This document shows, piece after piece, positions 7,646 to 16,796 of a stretch of 64,000 nt of DNA (position 1 is the stretch's first letter; every line of letters starts with the position of its first letter). Source of the DNA: Odoribacter sp. AF15-53 (GTDB lineage: Bacteria > Bacteroidota > Bacteroidia > Bacteroidales > Marinifilaceae); contig NZ_QUHC01000002.1 in assembly GCF_003479425.1 (NCBI RefSeq), positions 62,001 through 126,000 on the forward strand. Reading direction: 5' to 3'. The position numbers and the translations under genes are program-made. The notes under the pieces were generated by a model that saw only the letters and a program-made list of their open reading frames with translations, ran no database searches and had not been told where the DNA came from.

Positions 7646-8482
7646 TTACCAGTTTTTCTCGATTTTCATCTTCTTGGCTTTCTGTGCCTGAACTTTATCT
7701 TTTTGTACCTTTTCCTGTGTTTTCTTCTCATCTCCTTCTAAGGCTTCCAGCAAACGTTTGGCATCTTCCTTGGAAATCTTGGGTTGTTGCTCTTGTTGTT
7801 GTTGCTGTTGTTGGTCCTTATTCTGCTGGTCTTTATTTTGTTGATCTTTCTGATCTTGCTTTTGTTGATCTTTATCCTGTTGATCTTTGTTTTGATCTTG
7901 CTGATCTTTATTCTGATCCTTATTTTGGTCCTTGTTCTGATCTTGGTTCTGATCCTTATTTTGGTCTTTATTTTGCTGGTCCTTATTTTGATCCTGGTTC
8001 TGGTCCTTATTCTGATCTTGGTTTTGATCTTTATTCTGATCCTGGTTCTGTTGATCCTGCTTTTGCTTACGAGCAAATTCCAGGTTATACTTGGTTTCTT
8101 GCGAATTCGGACGATTCCTCAAAGATTGTTTATAAGCCTCGATACTCTCATCCAATTTATTCATAGATAAAAGCGTGTTGCCGATATTATGATACAACTC
8201 GCCCAATCGCTCCTTGTCTTTTTCGTTTTGCGCCAAAGACTGGAATTGTTGCAACGCCTCGTCAAACTTTTTCTGCTTGTAAAGCGCGTCACCCAGATTA
8301 AACGCCCCCTCGTACGATTTTACCTCGGAATCCAAAGCCTTACGATATTCCACCTCGGCTTTCTCAAAATCCTGCTTATTGAACAGATCATTTCCTCCTC
8401 GAATAAACTTTCGTTCCTGCTGTGCAGCCAACGGTAAACTTATGACTACAGCCATTATCATTGTCATCAATATCTTCACCAT
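7646..8482 (-). CDS. batC: BatC: TPR protein with long Lys/Asp/Gln/Asn repeat
   Basis: 278 residues: a signal peptide (ends LAAQQ), three TPR units (about 30-135: NLGDALYKQKKFDEALQQF, LYHNIGNTLLSMNKLDESIE), and a low-complexity tract of QNKDQ-type units at about 141-233. A conserved BatC tail follows (about 237-278: AKRLLEALEGDEKKTQEKV, ending MKIEKNW). The tail and TPRs are normal for BatC. The repeat tract is unusually long and regular and is encoded by near-identical short DNA units, so its length may vary between strains. The antisense frames through the tract are long but are artefacts of the repeat. Confidence 0.88.
   Translation of the reverse strand: MVKILMTMIMAVVISLPLAAQQERKFIRGGNDLFNKQDFEKAEVEYRKALDSEVKSYEGAFNLGDALYKQKKFDEALQQFQSLAQNEKDKERLGELYHNIGNTLLSMNKLDESIEAYKQSLRNRPNSQETKYNLEFARKQKQDQQNQDQNKDQNQDQNKDQNQDQNKDQQNKDQNKDQNQDQNKDQNKDQNKDQQDQNKDQQDKDQQKQDQKDQQNKDQQNKDQQQQQQQEQQPKISKEDAKRLLEALEGDEKKTQEKVQKDKVQAQKAKKMKIEKNW
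7784..8062 (-). repeat. Coding microrepeat in batC
   Basis: About 280 bp built from short units encoding QNKDQ and QNQDQ with very little synonymous change. Such DNA is prone to in-frame expansion and contraction in 9- or 15-bp steps. Confidence 0.75.
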
Positions 8483-8499
8483 AACACTTCGTTTAAAAT

Positions 8500-9552
8500 T
8501 TACCGATTTGTTTCAACACTTTTTCCTTCACTCCCAAATATATTAATCTTCAAGAAATTCTTGTTCTTTCGCCCAAGGACCATAAAATCCAACAACACGA
8601 AAATCAACGCCATAATCAGAAAATACTGATATTTCTCAGCATAATCACTGAATACCCGTTCTTCCAACAATGTCTTATCCATCCGATCAATTTCATCCAG
8701 CAAAGTATTCAACCCCACGTTCGAATTACTTGCCCGCACGAAAATACCCTCTCCCGCCTTGGCTATCTCTTTCAACGTCTCCTCGTCCAGTTTCGAAATA
8801 ACCGGATTACCACTACCATCCCTCATATATTGGCCGGGATTGCCTTTCTCCGGAATCGGGGCTCCCTGCGCCAACCCCATTCCGATTGTATGGACGAAAA
8901 TTCCTTTTTCCCGTGCCGCTTTTGCCGCGGCCACTGCATCATCCTGATGATTCTCCCCGTCCGTGATCACGATGATCGCTTTCGAAGTTTCTGTTTCTGG
9001 GGTAAACGATTTTGCAGCCAAATCTATCGCATTACCAATAGCCGTTCCTTGTATCGGCACGATATCCGTGTTTATCCCCGACAAGAACAATTTAGCAGAG
9101 GAATAATCCGTCGTAATCGGCAATTGTACGTACGCGTCACCGGCAAACACGATCAACCCTACCTTATCATCGCTCAACTTCTCGACCATCCGGGAAATAG
9201 CTTGCTTGGCAGCCTCCAATCGACTGGGCTTTATATCTTGGGCCATCATGGAATTAGACACGTCCAGCGCGATAATCAATTCCACTCCCTCTTTTTTCAC
9301 TTGTTGCAGTTTTGATCCGAACTGAGGCCCTGCAACTCCGAGAATCACGAAAAACAAAGCCATCAATACAAGAATAAACTTCAATGTCTCTCGTTTATAG
9401 GATTGCAAAGGCATCAACGTTGCCAACAACTCAGGACTCCCGAACTCGGCTATCGCTTTCTTCTTCCGTATCCTTGCCACCACGTAAAAAACTATCAACA
9501 ATGGTATGATAATCAGCAAGTATAACAAATCAGGATGTGCAAATCTAAACAT
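8500..9552 (-). CDS. batB: BatB: VWA-domain membrane protein
   Basis: 350 residues. N-terminal membrane helices lie at about 8-27 (LLYLLIIIPLLIVFYVVA) and 58-76. A von Willebrand A domain follows with a complete MIDAS metal site: DVSNSM near residue 96, a Thr in PITTDYSS, and TDGENHQDD near 195. A C-terminal helix is at about 310-330. VWA domains of this type bind partner proteins through a divalent metal. BatA and BatB form a periplasmic complex in the aerotolerance system. It differs from the neighbouring BatA only moderately, as expected for an old duplication. The start at 9552 places the helix correctly. Confidence 0.9.
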   Translation of the reverse strand: MFRFAHPDLLYLLIIIPLLIVFYVVARIRKKKAIAEFGSPELLATLMPLQSYKRETLKFILVLMALFFVILGVAGPQFGSKLQQVKKEGVELIIALDVSNSMMAQDIKPSRLEAAKQAISRMVEKLSDDKVGLIVFAGDAYVQLPITTDYSSAKLFLSGINTDIVPIQGTAIGNAIDLAAKSFTPETETSKAIIVITDGENHQDDAVAAAKAAREKGIFVHTIGMGLAQGAPIPEKGNPGQYMRDGSGNPVISKLDEETLKEIAKAGEGIFVRASNSNVGLNTLLDEIDRMDKTLLEERVFSDYAEKYQYFLIMALIFVLLDFMVLGRKNKNFLKINIFGSEGKSVETNR

Positions 9553-9659
9553 AACCCTTTTCTAATTTCAGATTTAATAATTTTAAATTCTGTGATTTCG
9601 TGATTGTAGATTCTGTGATTTCATAATCACCTCATCGAAAATCTCCGAATCACTTAATT
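9553..9659. repeat. AT-rich repeat gap between batA and batB
   Basis: The gap holds ATTTTAAATT-type units. It also carries the string GATTCTGTGATTTC-like twice, with a further inverted echo (AATCACCTC, AATCACTT). No gene or clear promoter seen. Confidence 0.4.
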
Positions 9660-10652
9660 CTAAGGAATTTTCCTCAACAACGTGTATCTCCCTAATGCTT
9701 CGAGAATCAGCAGCAAAGCCCCGATCAATGCAAAATAAAAATACTGTTCATTTTTCCGGCTAAAATGCTTCACTTCTACCTTACTCTTTTCCAGTTTATC
9801 AATTTCCTGATAAATCTGTTCCAATTTCTTGTTATCCGTTGCCCGGAAATACTTACCACCTGTCATGTCGGCAATCTGAGTCAAAACCTCTTCATCAATC
9901 TCCACCGGCATTCGTTGTAACTGCATCCCGAAAGGAGTTTGCACGGGATAAGGTGCCTCTCCCAGAGTGCCCACGCCAATCGTGTATACTCGAATTCCGA
10001 ATGTCTTTGCTAACTCGGCAGCCGTCATCGGGGCAATTGCACCCCGGTTGTTCACTCCGTCCGTCAACAAAATGATTACTTTTGATTTTGCCTTACTATC
10101 CTTCAAGCGATTTACCGCATTTGCCAATCCCAACCCGATAGCCGTACCGTCTTCTATCATCCCGCTATGAATATCTTTCATCACGTTTACCAACACGGCC
10201 TGATCGGTAGTCAAAGGACTTTGCGTGAAACTCTCTCCACTGAATACAACCAAACCTATTCGATCCTGAGGACGTTCCAATATAAACTTCGTGGCCACTT
10301 CCTTGGCTGCTTCCAAACGGTCGGGTGTAAAATCCCGTGCCAGCATACTACCGGAAATATCCAACGCCAACATGATATCAATACCCTCGCTGTTATAAGT
10401 TTGCCAACTCGTGCTGGATTGCGGTCTGGCCAAGGCTAACACCAAAAACAGAATCGCCAATAACCGGGCAGCAAATAACAGGTGACGCAACCAAATCCGA
10501 CTTCCCCGTTTCATTTGTTTGAACACCCGAATTGAAGAAAACTTCAAATCTGCATGCGAGCGTTTCTCCTTGAATATGTACCAAATTATCATTGGTATCA
10601 ATACCAACAACAACCAAAAGTACTCAGGGTTTGCAAATTCATATCCAAACAT
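9660..10652 (-). CDS. batA: BatA: VWA-domain membrane protein
   Basis: 330 residues. A short N-terminal segment precedes a membrane helix at about 11-26 (EYFWLLLVLIPMIIWYIF), with a second at about 62-77. The VWA domain has the MIDAS motif DISGSM (about 96), ESFTQSPLTTD (about 143-153) and LLTDGVNNRG (about 196-205). A last helix lies at about 308-325. It is the classic BatA arrangement, with the VWA domain in the periplasm between membrane anchors. It is encoded directly before batB and after the BatD-like gene in one operon headed by moxR, whose ATPase probably acts on the VWA proteins. Confidence 0.9.
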   Translation of the reverse strand: MFGYEFANPEYFWLLLVLIPMIIWYIFKEKRSHADLKFSSIRVFKQMKRGSRIWLRHLLFAARLLAILFLVLALARPQSSTSWQTYNSEGIDIMLALDISGSMLARDFTPDRLEAAKEVATKFILERPQDRIGLVVFSGESFTQSPLTTDQAVLVNVMKDIHSGMIEDGTAIGLGLANAVNRLKDSKAKSKVIILLTDGVNNRGAIAPMTAAELAKTFGIRVYTIGVGTLGEAPYPVQTPFGMQLQRMPVEIDEEVLTQIADMTGGKYFRATDNKKLEQIYQEIDKLEKSKVEVKHFSRKNEQYFYFALIGALLLILEALGRYTLLRKIP

Positions 10653-10659
10653 AATATCT

Positions 10660-10718
10660 ATTTTAAATTTTAGATTTTAGATTCTAAACGATATTTCTAT
10701 TTAAAATTCAAAATCTAA
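10660..10718. repeat. 7-bp-period repeat able to form a hairpin
   Basis: ATTTTAA/ATTTTAG units on one side (about 10663-10685) and their near complement (AAAATTC, AAAATCT, AAAATTAG) on the other would form an AT-only stem across the gap before batA. Confidence 0.45.
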
Positions 10719-10720
10719 AA

Positions 10721-11767
10721 TTAGTTAGTCGTTTCATTTTCTTTATCTTTCACCTCCTGAGCTTCCTTTTCAGCCTTCTCTCGGGCTTCTCTCTCTTGCT
10801 GCTCTTTCAATTCCTGTTCCAGACGTTCCTTTTCGTGAGCAGCCCGGATCGTATCATTTGTCTCCTGCACGAAATCGTAAGCGATGTCAAGATTACGCAC
10901 ATTCTCGTCCTGCAAAGGTTCAGCCTTAGCAAATTTCACGTAATCAGCCGTCTCGAACATATTAGCCAGCTTATCCCGTTGTTTCGCATTTACCTGATCG
11001 GATTTCTCCAAAGCCTGCAGGGTCTCGAAAGAAGTCTGCTCCATGGCAGAAATACCCAACTCCCCATCCAGATAATTCCGAATCGTATCGGTCAACTGCG
11101 TATAGTACTCTTTCGTCTTGCCACTCTGCCACAATTTCTCCTTTTTGATCTCTTCCAAGGCTTTCATGGCCAACACGTAGGGAGGTATAGCCGGTTTCTC
11201 GTGAACAAAGATACTTTTATGAGATTTCCGATACCTGATAATCAGAATAATCACCAATATCACCACGATTCCCAACAGTCCCCACAACAGGTAAGGTAAT
11301 ACCTCCGCAAACGTCCACGGGGCAGCCAAAGGCATCACGATATCATAATTTCCTTTCTGCTGATCTACCACAAACGTATTCACGATCAACGGTATCGGAT
11401 CCGTCCGCAACGTGTTGTTATAACTCTCCTGCTGAATCTCTATCGGCATGGGAGGAATCACGTACATTCCCGAATCAAAAGAAGTTATCACGTAACTTTC
11501 CTGCACAAGGACCCGTCCATCCTTCTCCAAGATAGAATCCCGAACCGGACCGGATATAATCTCGATACCCTTCGCGATCGTGTCCTTTAACTGGGGAAAC
11601 GCAACTTTCACTCCCGGTTCCGACTTCACCTTCATCCGAAAATGAATTTGATCCCCGATCATGATATAGTTCGTGTCGACCTCGGCAATATATTCCCGAT
11701 TTTGTGCTTTCAAGGCACCGATACTACATAGTAGAACAATTACGAATAGAACAATTCTATTTTTCAT
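10721..11767 (-). CDS. BatD-like single-pass protein of the bat operon
   Basis: About 348 residues from the ATG at 11767 (MKNRIVLFVIV, signal peptide to LKAQN). The longer reading from 11794 would translate a 7-bp repeat and is rejected. One beta-rich periplasmic domain resembling the BatD N-terminus (about 20-155) comes first. A membrane helix (about 165-190: LPYLLWGLLGIVVILVIILI) and a helical cytoplasmic domain with many charges follow (about 200-345, ending in Glu/Lys-rich coiled coil). Bacteroidota bat operons usually have such a gene between DUF58 and batA, annotated as DUF4381-like or hypothetical. It probably belongs to the Bat membrane complex. Confidence 0.7.
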   Translation of the reverse strand: MKNRIVLFVIVLLCSIGALKAQNREYIAEVDTNYIMIGDQIHFRMKVKSEPGVKVAFPQLKDTIAKGIEIISGPVRDSILEKDGRVLVQESYVITSFDSGMYVIPPMPIEIQQESYNNTLRTDPIPLIVNTFVVDQQKGNYDIVMPLAAPWTFAEVLPYLLWGLLGIVVILVIILIIRYRKSHKSIFVHEKPAIPPYVLAMKALEEIKKEKLWQSGKTKEYYTQLTDTIRNYLDGELGISAMEQTSFETLQALEKSDQVNAKQRDKLANMFETADYVKFAKAEPLQDENVRNLDIAYDFVQETNDTIRAAHEKERLEQELKEQQEREAREKAEKEAQEVKDKENETTN

Positions 11768-11794
11768 TTTCAATTCTCCATTTTCAATTTTCAA
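11768..11794. repeat. 7-bp-period repeat before the BatD-like gene
   Basis: TTTTCAT, TTTCAAT, TCTCCAT, TTTCAAT and TTTCAAC steps of 7 bp fill the space between the DUF58 stop and the preferred start at 11767. Confidence 0.45.
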
Positions 11795-12673
11795 CTAATA
11801 TCCAGCCCCTCTTCTCTTGAATAACGTAATCAATGATCTCACGTAATCCTCATCGGCACTGATAGATGCCATATCCACTCCCGCGTGTTTGAATATCCGA
11901 TCCAATTCCTTGTCTCGTTGCAAAGCATAAGCTTCAAACTCGTCCCGGACCTTTTTATCGGAAGTATCCACCCAAACGCTTTCTCCGGTTTCCGCATCGG
12001 TCAAATACATCAACCCGACAGGAGGCAATACCTTCTCTCTCCGATCATACAATTGAAGTGCCACCACGTCGTGTTTCTTGTTCGCGATCATCAAAGGATG
12101 TTCAAAATCATGCTCATCCATGAAATCGGATATCAGGAAACAAGTACACCTTTTCTTTATGGCATTTGTCAAATATTGTAACGCCACCGAAATATTCGTC
12201 TCCTTATGCTCCGGGTAGAAATCCACCAATTCTCGGATAATATGCAGGATATGTGTACGTCCTTTCTTGGGCGGGATAAACTTCTCTATCCGGTCGGAGA
12301 AAAAGATCACACCGATCTTATCATTATTCTGAATGGCAGAAAAAGCAAGCACGGCCGCAATCTCGGTAATCTGGTTCTTTTTCAATTTCGAAACTGTCCC
12401 GAAATTACGCGAAGCACTCACGTCTATCAGCAACATAACTGTCAACTCTCGTTCCTCCTCGAAAATCTTCACGTAAGGATGATTGTAACGAGCCGTCACG
12501 TTCCAGTCGATACTTCGGATATCATCCCCATACTGGTACGCCCTCACCTCGCTGAACGTCATACCCCGACCCTTGAAAGCCGTGTGGTACTCCCCCGCGA
12601 AGATATTACTCGACAATCCGCGAGTCTTTATCTCGATCTGCCTAACACGTTTTAATAAATCTGAAGTCTCCAC
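11795..12673 (-). CDS. DUF58 protein of the bat operon
   Basis: About 292 residues from a GTG at 12673 (ETSDLLKRVRQIEIKT). A frame extending to an ATG at 12724 exists, but its extra residues (NLKSKINKSKINK) are the translation of an intergenic repeat, so the GTG is preferred. The DUF58 signature is clear: GRGMTFSEVRAYQYGDDIRSIDWNVTAR at about 40-66 (cited in part), then a VWA-like fold with LLIDVSASRNFGT, where the MIDAS is degenerate. DUF58 proteins are always found beside MoxR ATPases and VWA proteins, and are thought to be chaperone partners or substrates. Cytoplasmic; no signal peptide. Confidence 0.85.
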   Translation of the reverse strand: METSDLLKRVRQIEIKTRGLSSNIFAGEYHTAFKGRGMTFSEVRAYQYGDDIRSIDWNVTARYNHPYVKIFEEERELTVMLLIDVSASRNFGTVSKLKKNQITEIAAVLAFSAIQNNDKIGVIFFSDRIEKFIPPKKGRTHILHIIRELVDFYPEHKETNISVALQYLTNAIKKRCTCFLISDFMDEHDFEHPLMIANKKHDVVALQLYDRREKVLPPVGLMYLTDAETGESVWVDTSDKKVRDEFEAYALQRDKELDRIFKHAGVDMASISADEDYVRSLITLFKRRGAGY

Positions 12674-12921
12674 CTTATTAATTTTAGATTTATTGATTTT
12701 AGATTTTAGATTCCAGCCACACAAGGCCGACCTAATTTCTTGATTTATGATTTCCGATTAAGTGATTTCCCCGCACAATTCTCTCGCTCTTTTTTATAAT
12801 CACGGAATCATTAAATCGGCAATCACGGAATCATTTCACCTTTCATTCTAAACTCTCGTCGTTATTAAATTGAAAATCTCAGATTGAAAACAGATCATTT
12901 TCAACTTTCAATTTTCAATTA
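12674..12921. repeat. Repeat-rich gap between moxR and DUF58 gene
   Basis: This 250-bp gap carries the TTTTAGA 7-bp units (12675-12715), GATTTATGATTTCCGATT-like strings, two copies of AATCACGGAATCATT (about 12801-12835), and TTTCAAC/TTTCAAT units near 12902-12920. Mutual complementarity would allow several hairpins. No gene seen. Confidence 0.5.
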
Positions 12922-13914
12922 CTAAGGCACTTCAACCGTGTTCAAAATTTCGCTGATGATGTCTTCACTGGTCAGGTTATTTGCTTCAGCCTCATAGCTC
13001 AAACCGATACGATGGCGCAATACATCATGACAAACGGCACGAACATCCTCCGGGATCACGTAACCGCGGCGTTTGATGAATGCATACGCCTGTGAAGCCT
13101 TTGCCAAACTGATACTAGCACGAGGGGATGCCCCGTAAGAGATCATGGAAACAAACTTCTCCAAACCATGTTCCTGCGGATAACGGGTTGCAAACACGAT
13201 ATCCACGATATATTTCTCGATCTTTTCGTCCAGATAAACCTCTTTCACCACCTCGCGAGCCCGCAAGATATCTTCCGGCTTTAAAATAGTGTTGGATTCC
13301 GGGTAAACTTTCTCCAAATTCTGACGAACAATCAATTTCTCTTCCTCTTTCTTCGGGTAGTCAATCACGACTTTCAACATAAACCGGTCTACCTGAGCCT
13401 CCGGAAGCGGGTAAGTACCCTCTTGCTCGATCGGGTTCTGGGTGGCCATAACCAGGAACGGTTCATCCAACTTGTAAGTTGTATCACCAATCGTCACCTG
13501 ACGTTCCTGCATCGCCTCCAACAAAGCGGATTGCACCTTTGCCGGAGCACGGTTTATCTCATCCGCCAAAATAAAATTAGCAAAAATCGGTCCTTTCTTC
13601 ACCACGAACTCTTCCCTCTTCTGGGAATAGATCATCGTACCCACAACGTCAGCAGGCAACAAATCCGGGGTAAACTGGATTCGACTGAATTTTGCATTAA
13701 TAATATGTGCCAGCGTATTAATCGCCAAGGTCTTCGCCAAACCGGGAACACCCTCTAATAAAATATGTCCGTTCGAGAGCATCCCGATCATAAGTCCTTC
13801 CACCAAATGTTTTTGACCCACGATCACCTTATTCATCTCCATGTTAATCATATCGACAAAAGAACTCTCTTGCTGTATGCGCTCGTTCAATGCTTTGATA
13901 TCAACCGTATTCAT
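12922..13914 (-). CDS. moxR: MoxR-family AAA ATPase
   Basis: 330 residues. The AAA_3 core has Walker A EGVPGLAKT (about 54-62), Walker B LADEINRAP (about 115-123) with the MoxR-typical ALLEAMQERQVTIG, the sensor-1 string MATQNPIEQEGTYPLPEAQ (about 156-174), and a C-terminal AAA lid. MoxR proteins act as chaperones that help mature or insert metal into VWA proteins, here BatA, BatB and DUF58. It is the first gene of the bat operon. A -7 element TACTTTTG lies on the minus strand at 14036-14029, about 115 nt upstream, with no clear TTG at the right spacing. Confidence 0.93.
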   Translation of the reverse strand: MNTVDIKALNERIQQESSFVDMINMEMNKVIVGQKHLVEGLMIGMLSNGHILLEGVPGLAKTLAINTLAHIINAKFSRIQFTPDLLPADVVGTMIYSQKREEFVVKKGPIFANFILADEINRAPAKVQSALLEAMQERQVTIGDTTYKLDEPFLVMATQNPIEQEGTYPLPEAQVDRFMLKVVIDYPKKEEEKLIVRQNLEKVYPESNTILKPEDILRAREVVKEVYLDEKIEKYIVDIVFATRYPQEHGLEKFVSMISYGASPRASISLAKASQAYAFIKRRGYVIPEDVRAVCHDVLRHRIGLSYEAEANNLTSEDIISEILNTVEVP

Positions 13915-14028
13915 GTCATTGATTTTTATAATGATTTATATTACTACTTTTCTAACGTCAAACATTACACATCGGTTTCACTCTTTACGAAAAGAGTCCT
14001 AAAATAACTGCCTCTGTTTCTGTTTTTC

Positions 14029-14036
14029 CAAAAGTA
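14029..14036 (-). promoter_or_regulatory. Possible moxR -7 box (TACTTTTG)
   Basis: The octamer matches TAnnTTTG on the minus strand. No TTG is found 19-21 nt upstream, so support is partial. It would leave an untranslated leader of about 105 nt. Confidence 0.3.
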
Positions 14037-14110
14037 GCTATTATTCCGTCAAATGTTAAAATCCAAGTGGCTAAAAAATGTTAACACGAATTTTAAGGTT
14101 TTCCCAAAAA

Positions 14111-14142
14111 AAATAGCAGAAAACTTCAGGCCTCTGCTATTT
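14111..14142 (-). terminator. Terminator downstream of priA
   Basis: AAATAGCAGA (14111-14120) pairs with TCTGCTATTT (14133-14142) across a 12-nt loop. On the minus strand it is followed by a T-rich tail, so it ends transcripts coming from priA before the moxR promoter region. Confidence 0.65.
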
Positions 14143-14153
14143 CTCATTTTCCT

Positions 14154-14271
14154 TTATTTTGATTTATGCTCATTCTTCCTCTGTTTTGCCAACTTTAAAT
14201 AACCCGTTACAAAAATCAGAATAGCAAAAAGGAATATTAAGACTCTTAAAAAAGATTAGTAAGACCCACAC
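14154..14271 (-). pseudogene. Possible broken 38-residue membrane peptide
   Basis: In the 419-bp gap between moxR and priA, the minus strand encodes FLRVLIFLFAILIF-VTGYLKLAKQRKNEHK before a stop at 14154. This is a hydrophobic helix followed by a basic tail, which is unlike random DNA. The frame has no ATG or GTG after the upstream stop. A GTG at 14271 starts MWVLLIF in another frame and would join exactly if one T were removed from the T6 run near 14247-14252. It could be a decayed small gene, a sequencing error or a slippage-dependent gene. Confidence 0.3.
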
Positions 14272-14333
14272 TTTCCGGTCGTTGCACGTCACGAATCGTT
14301 GATTTTTATTTACAGACCGATTAAAGCAATTAT

Positions 14334-16790
14334 TTACAAAGGATCAACATCAAAATAAATTCGCACACCTTTCCCGACAGGTGCTTTCACCAACTCCCCG
14401 CATTTTTGTTTCAAAAAGGCTTTCAATTTTGACAAAGAAAGACCTTGTTCCGCCTTAATCAATATCTGAATACGGAACATTTTCCTTATCCTTGACACAT
14501 CCGGTTCCGCCGGACCACACACCCGTCGTTCCAACCGCTCCCGCAACAACCTTGCCAGCTCGTTTGCGGCATTCCGCAAAGCCAACTCCTCCGTGTGTCT
14601 CAATTCTATTTGAATCAACCGGGCAAAAGGAGGATAATTAAACATCTCCCGTTCCCGCGACAACAGGGAATAAAAACCGTGATAATTCTCCTTCTTTACC
14701 AACTGGTACACCCGATTTTGTATATCCGCCACTTGAATCACCACTTTACCGCGCTCCCCTTTGCGCCCGCTACGTCCGCTCACCTGCATCAACATATCAT
14801 AAGCACGTTCCTCCGCCCGGAAATCGGGAAAACCGATCAAACTATCGGCATCCATCACCCCTACCAGCTTCACACGCTCGAAATCCAATCCTTTCGACAC
14901 CATTTGCGTCCCGATCAACACGTCCAGATTCCCGGCCTCGAAATCATCAATCAATGCCCGAAACTTCGCTTTATTATTCATCACGTCCAAATCCATCCGG
15001 GCAATCCGAGCTTCCGGGAAATATTGCTTCACTTCCTCTTCGATTCGTTCCGTACCCGGCGTGCGATTCACGTAATGCCCCTGACCGCACTCCAGACAAA
15101 CTCCCGGCACGGCTCTCAAACTCCCGCAATAATGACAATTCAACGTATTCCGGTAACGATAATATGTCATGCTCACGTCACAATGTTTGCATTTCAGGAT
15201 CGCCCCACAATGATCACATTGCAAATAAGTGGAATATCCCCTCCTGTTCTGAAACAGAATCACCTGCATACCACTCTCTAACACCCGCTTCATCTCCTCG
15301 TACAAAACCGGGGTAAAACACCCCTTCATCATCTTCTTGCGGCGATATTCCTTCACGTCCACGAACAACAATTCCGGCATCATCACCGCCCCGTAGCGAG
15401 TAGCCAATTGCACGAAACCATATTTCCCGCTCAAGGCATTCTGGTAACTCTCAAACGAAGGAGTCGCGGATCCCAACAAAATCTTCGCCCCGTTCATTTT
15501 CCCAAGCATGATTGCAGCATCCCGCCCGTTATACCGGGGAGCCGGCTCCTTCTGCTTGTAGGAACTTTCATGTTCTTCATCAATGATAACCAACCCCAAT
15601 TGACGATAAGGCAAAAATATAGATGATCTCACTCCCAACACCACCGGGTAAGGCTGATCCCCATTCTGTTTACGCCATATTTCCGCCCGGGCGTTATCCG
15701 TCATTCCCGAATGGTAAACACCCACTCGATCACCAAACACCCGTCGCAATCGTTTCACGATCTGGACGGTCAAAGCAATTTCCGGCAACAGGTACAACAC
15801 CTGTTTCCCCTGCTTCAACATGTCATCAATCAAATGGATATATACCTCCGTCTTTCCCGATGAAGTAACCCCCTGTAACAAAACACAATCTTTCTCCCGG
15901 TAATCCTTCCGGATTTCACCTAGCACCCGTTCCTGCACCTCGGACAAAGCATGTATCTCTTGTTTCTCCTCATCCCCTACCTCCAGACGACTAACTTCCC
16001 GCACGACAACTTCCAACACGCCCCGATCACACAAAGCTTTCAAGACAGAAGCCGAATTCCCGATCTTTTGCATGAACTCCACTTTCGACAAACTCTCCAC
16101 CTGATGCTCGTGACTGTAATAAATCCAATCGCACAACATCTTGTATTGAGCCTTTGCACGCTTCAACGAATCGAGAACATTCTCCAACTCTCCATCCGTG
16201 AACTCTCGTTTCCAGCCTACCCAACGTTCAAATTTCGGTTTAAACAAATCGTCTACCGACTCCTTTATCCCGATAATCTCTTTCTCCAACAAGGCTCGAA
16301 CAGCCACGTACACATCCTTCCGTTTCAACAACTTCTCAACCTCTGCCATGCAAATCTCTCCCCGTTCCTGAAAAACCTTCACGATCTCCCGTTCCTCCGG
16401 GCTTAATTCGGGAACATCCGACAAACGTTCTTCCCATCCGCCCGACAGGCTCAGACTCGTGTAACTCTCCAGCCGCATGGCAACAGGCAATGCAGCTCGT
16501 GTCACTTCACCCGGAGGAGTCATGTAATACTCGCTGAGCCACAACAAAAACTTTAAATGAGATTCCGAAAGGGCAAAACCCTCCTCAATGACCCGTTCGA
16601 TAGGCTTCACCTCAAAACCCTCGGGAGGATTGGAATGTAATGCGTAGACCACACCCGTGTACCGTTTGTTTCTCACAAAAGAAACAACCACAAGTGCCCC
16701 CACCGTTACCGAATGTTCATATTCTTCCGGTACCGAATAAGTAAAGAAACTTTCCACTCCCAGAGGGATAATGACATCCGCGTACAACAA
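14334..16790 (-). CDS. priA: Primosomal protein N' (replication restart helicase PriA)
   Basis: 818 residues. The N-terminal DNA-binding domain (about 1-105: YADVIIPLGVESFFTYSVP) binds fork 3' ends. The helicase core has Walker A GVTSSGKTEVYIH (about 307-319), motif II DEEH (404-407) and motif VI-type SGRSGRKGE. A zinc-binding insert with eight Cys (CDHCGAILKCKHCDVS, then CHYCGSLRAVPGVCLECG) lies between the two helicase lobes. PriA reloads DnaB at stalled forks. It is somewhat longer than E. coli PriA (732 aa), as is usual in Bacteroidota. It follows pfkA after a 75-bp repeat-filled gap. Confidence 0.95.
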   Translation of the reverse strand: MLYADVIIPLGVESFFTYSVPEEYEHSVTVGALVVVSFVRNKRYTGVVYALHSNPPEGFEVKPIERVIEEGFALSESHLKFLLWLSEYYMTPPGEVTRAALPVAMRLESYTSLSLSGGWEERLSDVPELSPEEREIVKVFQERGEICMAEVEKLLKRKDVYVAVRALLEKEIIGIKESVDDLFKPKFERWVGWKREFTDGELENVLDSLKRAKAQYKMLCDWIYYSHEHQVESLSKVEFMQKIGNSASVLKALCDRGVLEVVVREVSRLEVGDEEKQEIHALSEVQERVLGEIRKDYREKDCVLLQGVTSSGKTEVYIHLIDDMLKQGKQVLYLLPEIALTVQIVKRLRRVFGDRVGVYHSGMTDNARAEIWRKQNGDQPYPVVLGVRSSIFLPYRQLGLVIIDEEHESSYKQKEPAPRYNGRDAAIMLGKMNGAKILLGSATPSFESYQNALSGKYGFVQLATRYGAVMMPELLFVDVKEYRRKKMMKGCFTPVLYEEMKRVLESGMQVILFQNRRGYSTYLQCDHCGAILKCKHCDVSMTYYRYRNTLNCHYCGSLRAVPGVCLECGQGHYVNRTPGTERIEEEVKQYFPEARIARMDLDVMNNKAKFRALIDDFEAGNLDVLIGTQMVSKGLDFERVKLVGVMDADSLIGFPDFRAEERAYDMLMQVSGRSGRKGERGKVVIQVADIQNRVYQLVKKENYHGFYSLLSREREMFNYPPFARLIQIELRHTEELALRNAANELARLLRERLERRVCGPAEPDVSRIRKMFRIQILIKAEQGLSLSKLKAFLKQKCGELVKAPVGKGVRIYFDVDPL

Positions 16791-16796
16791 AACGTT

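Noticed and set aside
7738..8170. Long open frames on both strands across the batC repeat (strings of Leu/Ile or Lys/Ile/Arg)
   Set aside because: They come from the short-unit repeat read in other frames, have extreme composition and no start context. The BatC frame has TPRs and the conserved tail.
12674..12724. Upstream start of the DUF58 gene at 12724
   Set aside because: The additional residues are the translation of a 7-bp repeat, while the conserved family sequence begins at the GTG at 12673.
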